NCBI GenBank assembly: GCA_934757245.1
Contig: CAKVLH010000006.1
Location: 34,216-98,215, forward strand
Source of the DNA: an uncultured Candidatus Melainabacteria bacterium
GTDB lineage: Bacteria; Cyanobacteriota; Vampirovibrionia; Gastranaerophilales; Gastranaerophilaceae
DNA length: 64,000 nt
Reading direction: 5' to 3'
Part shown: positions 62,225-64,000 of the stretch, one piece after another
Numbering within the stretch: the first letter of the stretch is position 1
How the letters are laid out: every line of letters begins with the position of its first letter
The notes under the pieces: model-generated
What the model was told of the DNA's origin: nothing
Seen by the model: only the letters and a program-made list of their open reading frames with translations
The model's database searches: none
Made by a program: the position numbers and the translations under genes

Positions 62225-62553
62225 ACTTGCCTTAAATATACATTTTTTCCCAAAAAAAGAAATTCTTGACAATGTAGACATTATCTACTACTACCTTCAC
62301 CTCACCCTAAACCTGTCTTGGATTATTCGGGCGAGCATAACATTCCAATAACAACAAATCCTAGCGGATTTTAATTGTTATTTTCATGTTATTTGCTCTT
62401 ACGGGCTTACGCCCTACCGAAAATCCGCTCTCCTGTTAGGCGAGGGAAGGCGCCAAAGATGCTCGTAAAAATTTCTAATTAACATGCATCTTTACATTTA
62501 TTAATAAAAATAGTAAAATAATTAAGTTATATAAGTATATGAGAGGAATTTAG
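62225..62553. repeat. gene-free region with REP-like inverted repeat
   Basis: AGCGGATTTT (62363-62372) pairs with AAAATCCGCT (62420-62429); inside, GGGC-TTAC-GCCC (about 62403-62414). TTCACCTCACCCTAAACC and GCGAGGGAAGGCG look like fragments of the CCCTCTCC repeat type. No gene or clear promoter was seen until the GAGAGGAAT ribosome site of the symporter. Confidence 0.45.
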
Positions 62554-63879
62554 ATGAAATTTCACATGCAGGTGCTAATTGCACTTGGGCTGGGACTAAA
62601 AAGAAATTGGCACATTTTTGCAGGTCTTGTACTTGGTGTGTTGGTTGGTATTTGGTTACATAGAGAGCCAAGCCCAATTCTAATGACAACTTTAACATTT
62701 ATCGGGCAGGTATTTATCAGACTGATTCAAATGGTTGTAATTCCATTGGTTATATCTGCAATTGTAATCGGTATTACAAGTGTTGGCGATAGTAAACAAA
62801 TTGGAAAACTCGGAACAAAGATGATTTTCTACTACGGTATTATTACTGTTGTAGCTGTTACGATTGGTGCAGCTTTGGCTTTATTGCTAAAACCGGGGCT
62901 TGGAGCAGCACATTATATAAATATGGATACCGCTGCCGGAATTCAAGCTCAAGTTGCCGCGACTATTGAAGCCCAAAAGGGTAATTTGTTAAATATTTTC
63001 TTAGGTTTTATTCCTAAAAACCCTCTTGCATCAATTGCAAGTGGAGATATGGTTCCTATTATTGTATTTGCGCTGATGTTCTCAGTGGCATTAGCAAAAG
63101 TTGGCGATATCAACAGACCTTTTGTAAGCTTCTTTGAATCAATTTTTGCCGCAACAATGAAAATTACTGATTGGATTATGTGCTTTGCAGCTCCGGGTGT
63201 ATTCGCACTTACTGCTGTTGCTGTTTCATCATTCGGTATTGATATTTTCATGAGCATATCAAAATACCTAGGAGTTTTGGCTTTAGGTTTTGCAATTCAA
63301 TTCTTTGTTGTATATCCAGTATTCTTGAAAATATTTTCAAAAGTTCCTGTAACAATGTTGTATGCTGCTATGGCTGAAGCTATGATGGTTGCATTTGGTA
63401 CTGCAAGTTCATCTGCTACATTGCCATTGACGATAGCATGTTGTGAAAAAAGAGGTATTTCACACAAAATCGCAAGTTTCGTATTGCCATTAGGCGCAAC
63501 GCTTAATATGGATGGTACTGCAATGTTGCAAACGGTTGCAGTTATATTCCTAACTCAAGCTTATGGCGTTGCTCTAACTCCATTCTTGGTTATTCAAATT
63601 GCATTGTTGGCAATTATTGCATCATCAACTTGCGCAGGTATTCCAGGAGCAGGTTTGATAACAATAGCGCTTGTTCTTAATGGTATGGGATTAAGTCCTG
63701 AACAATTGGTTGCAGGCTTCGCGTTCTTGTTCACAATTGAAAGAATTACAGATATGATGAGAACATTGTTGAACGTAACTTCTGATGCGGTTGTTGCAGC
63801 TGCTATTGCTGATAACGAAAACGAAATCAATTATGATTTGTTAAATAATCCGGAATCTTATGATGATGTGATTAACTAG
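62554..63879 (+). CDS. dicarboxylate/amino acid:cation symporter (DAACS, GltP/DctA family)
   Basis: 441 residues, eight membrane helices plus two re-entrant loops. FIRLIQMVVIPLVISAIVIG begins the transport core; FGTASSSATLPLTIACCEKR is the first serine-rich hairpin; LPLGATLNMDGTAMLQTVAV contains the NMDGT cation site; STCAGIPGAGLITIALVLNG is the second hairpin. It takes up Glu/Asp or C4-dicarboxylates with Na+ or H+. The residues that decide substrate are not clear enough to name. GAGAGGAAT precedes the ATG; single-gene unit with a terminator. Confidence 0.94.
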   Translation: MKFHMQVLIALGLGLKRNWHIFAGLVLGVLVGIWLHREPSPILMTTLTFIGQVFIRLIQMVVIPLVISAIVIGITSVGDSKQIGKLGTKMIFYYGIITVVAVTIGAALALLLKPGLGAAHYINMDTAAGIQAQVAATIEAQKGNLLNIFLGFIPKNPLASIASGDMVPIIVFALMFSVALAKVGDINRPFVSFFESIFAATMKITDWIMCFAAPGVFALTAVAVSSFGIDIFMSISKYLGVLALGFAIQFFVVYPVFLKIFSKVPVTMLYAAMAEAMMVAFGTASSSATLPLTIACCEKRGISHKIASFVLPLGATLNMDGTAMLQTVAVIFLTQAYGVALTPFLVIQIALLAIIASSTCAGIPGAGLITIALVLNGMGLSPEQLVAGFAFLFTIERITDMMRTLLNVTSDAVVAAAIADNENEINYDLLNNPESYDDVIN

Positions 63880-63900
63880 AATTAAATAAAATGGAAACTA

Positions 63901-63937
63901 AATCGGGCAGTTATTAGAAATAACTGCCCGATTATTT
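63901..63937 (+). terminator. symporter terminator
   Basis: AATCGGGCAGTTATT pairs perfectly with AATAACTGCCCGATT over AGA, then ATTTATT. Confidence 0.85.
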
Positions 63938-63972
63938 ATTGTTTTTCTTGCAATTCAAATTATTTATCAGAG

Positions 63973-64000
63973 ATGTAACACAATATACATTGTGTTACAT
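63973..64000. promoter_or_regulatory. perfect 12-4-12 palindrome at the right edge
   Basis: ATGTAACACAAT-ATAC-ATTGTGTTACAT, ending at the last base of the window. A TGTAACA/TGTTACA core also occurs at about 31670-31685 and near 33440-33630. Likely a regulator site for the next gene, which cannot be seen. Confidence 0.5.

Noticed and set aside
63594..63830. 78-codon minus-strand open frame inside the symporter gene
   Set aside because: Shadow of the DAACS coding frame, with no ribosome site.

Overview
The window looks like a chromosome segment of a low-GC, diderm, flagellated bacterium. The best fit is the non-photosynthetic sister group of Cyanobacteria (Vampirovibrionia/Melainabacteria, probably a gut Gastranaerophilales). 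The grounds are: a DUF561 protein (a family best known from Cyanobacteria), a ShlB/TpsB-type outer-membrane transporter, flagellar rod and motor genes, a PPi-dependent phosphofructokinase, a split glycine dehydrogenase (gcvPB), and several proteins with a short N-terminal F-x-G motif (SFNAG, SFNGY, DFRGM) that I associate with this lineage. TGA is used as a normal stop (rimM, rfbB and others), so the code is standard. The taxonomy is inference.

Layout. 1-4.4 kb: motAB, a cupin, tRNA-Arg, and a zinc-ribbon/low-complexity protein coupled to rimM-trmD. 4.4-12.9 kb: a large UbiB-like kinase, a LexA/CI-like repressor with a divergent operator-promoter and two small genes, a multi-HTH protein, a divergent glycogen-synthase-like protein, a Crp/Fnr regulator and an HD phosphohydrolase. 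13-19 kb: ileS, DUF561, an exported trypsin-like protease, and rfbB followed by a dead rfbA. 19-31.5 kb is an accessory zone. It begins with a scarred stretch (rfbA remnant, four related degenerate modules, a serine-recombinase tail remnant, higBA). A three-gene sce7726-sce7725-RES cassette follows, then a resolvase with inverted-repeat sites, membrane and secreted proteins, an XRE regulator, a Rep-like gene with hairpins, and a large serine recombinase whose last codons lie inside tRNA-Leu(GAG). 31.7-43.4 kb returns to housekeeping (dut, zinc ribbon, TpsB, prs, pfp, queD, uridine kinase-like, pgk, udp), with REP-like palindromes and a MITE-like element. 43.7-52 kb is a flagellar rod cluster with a second MITE-like element between flgB and flgC. 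It ends in two tandem ~770-residue paralogues, each bracketed by copies of the 3' end of flgC. 52-64 kb: a MetE/UROD-like protein, rplI, an MFS exporter, a GGDEF/HD-GYP protein, a flagellar-type sigma factor overlapping gcvPB, miaB, an IS110 element with an in-frame TGA, and a DAACS-family symporter.

How it fits together. motAB, the rod genes, the stand-alone sigma factor and a sigma-28-like promoter describe a motility regulon, and the GGDEF/HD-GYP protein gives a c-di-GMP link. The pfp/pgk/udp/uridine-kinase genes suggest fermentative PPi-linked sugar and nucleoside use. The best candidate for an undescribed system is the sce7726-sce7725-RES cassette, a nuclease-like protein, a partner and a probable NAD-consuming toxin. 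It sits in a recombinase-rich island with a toxin-antitoxin pair, which suggests anti-phage or element-maintenance immunity.
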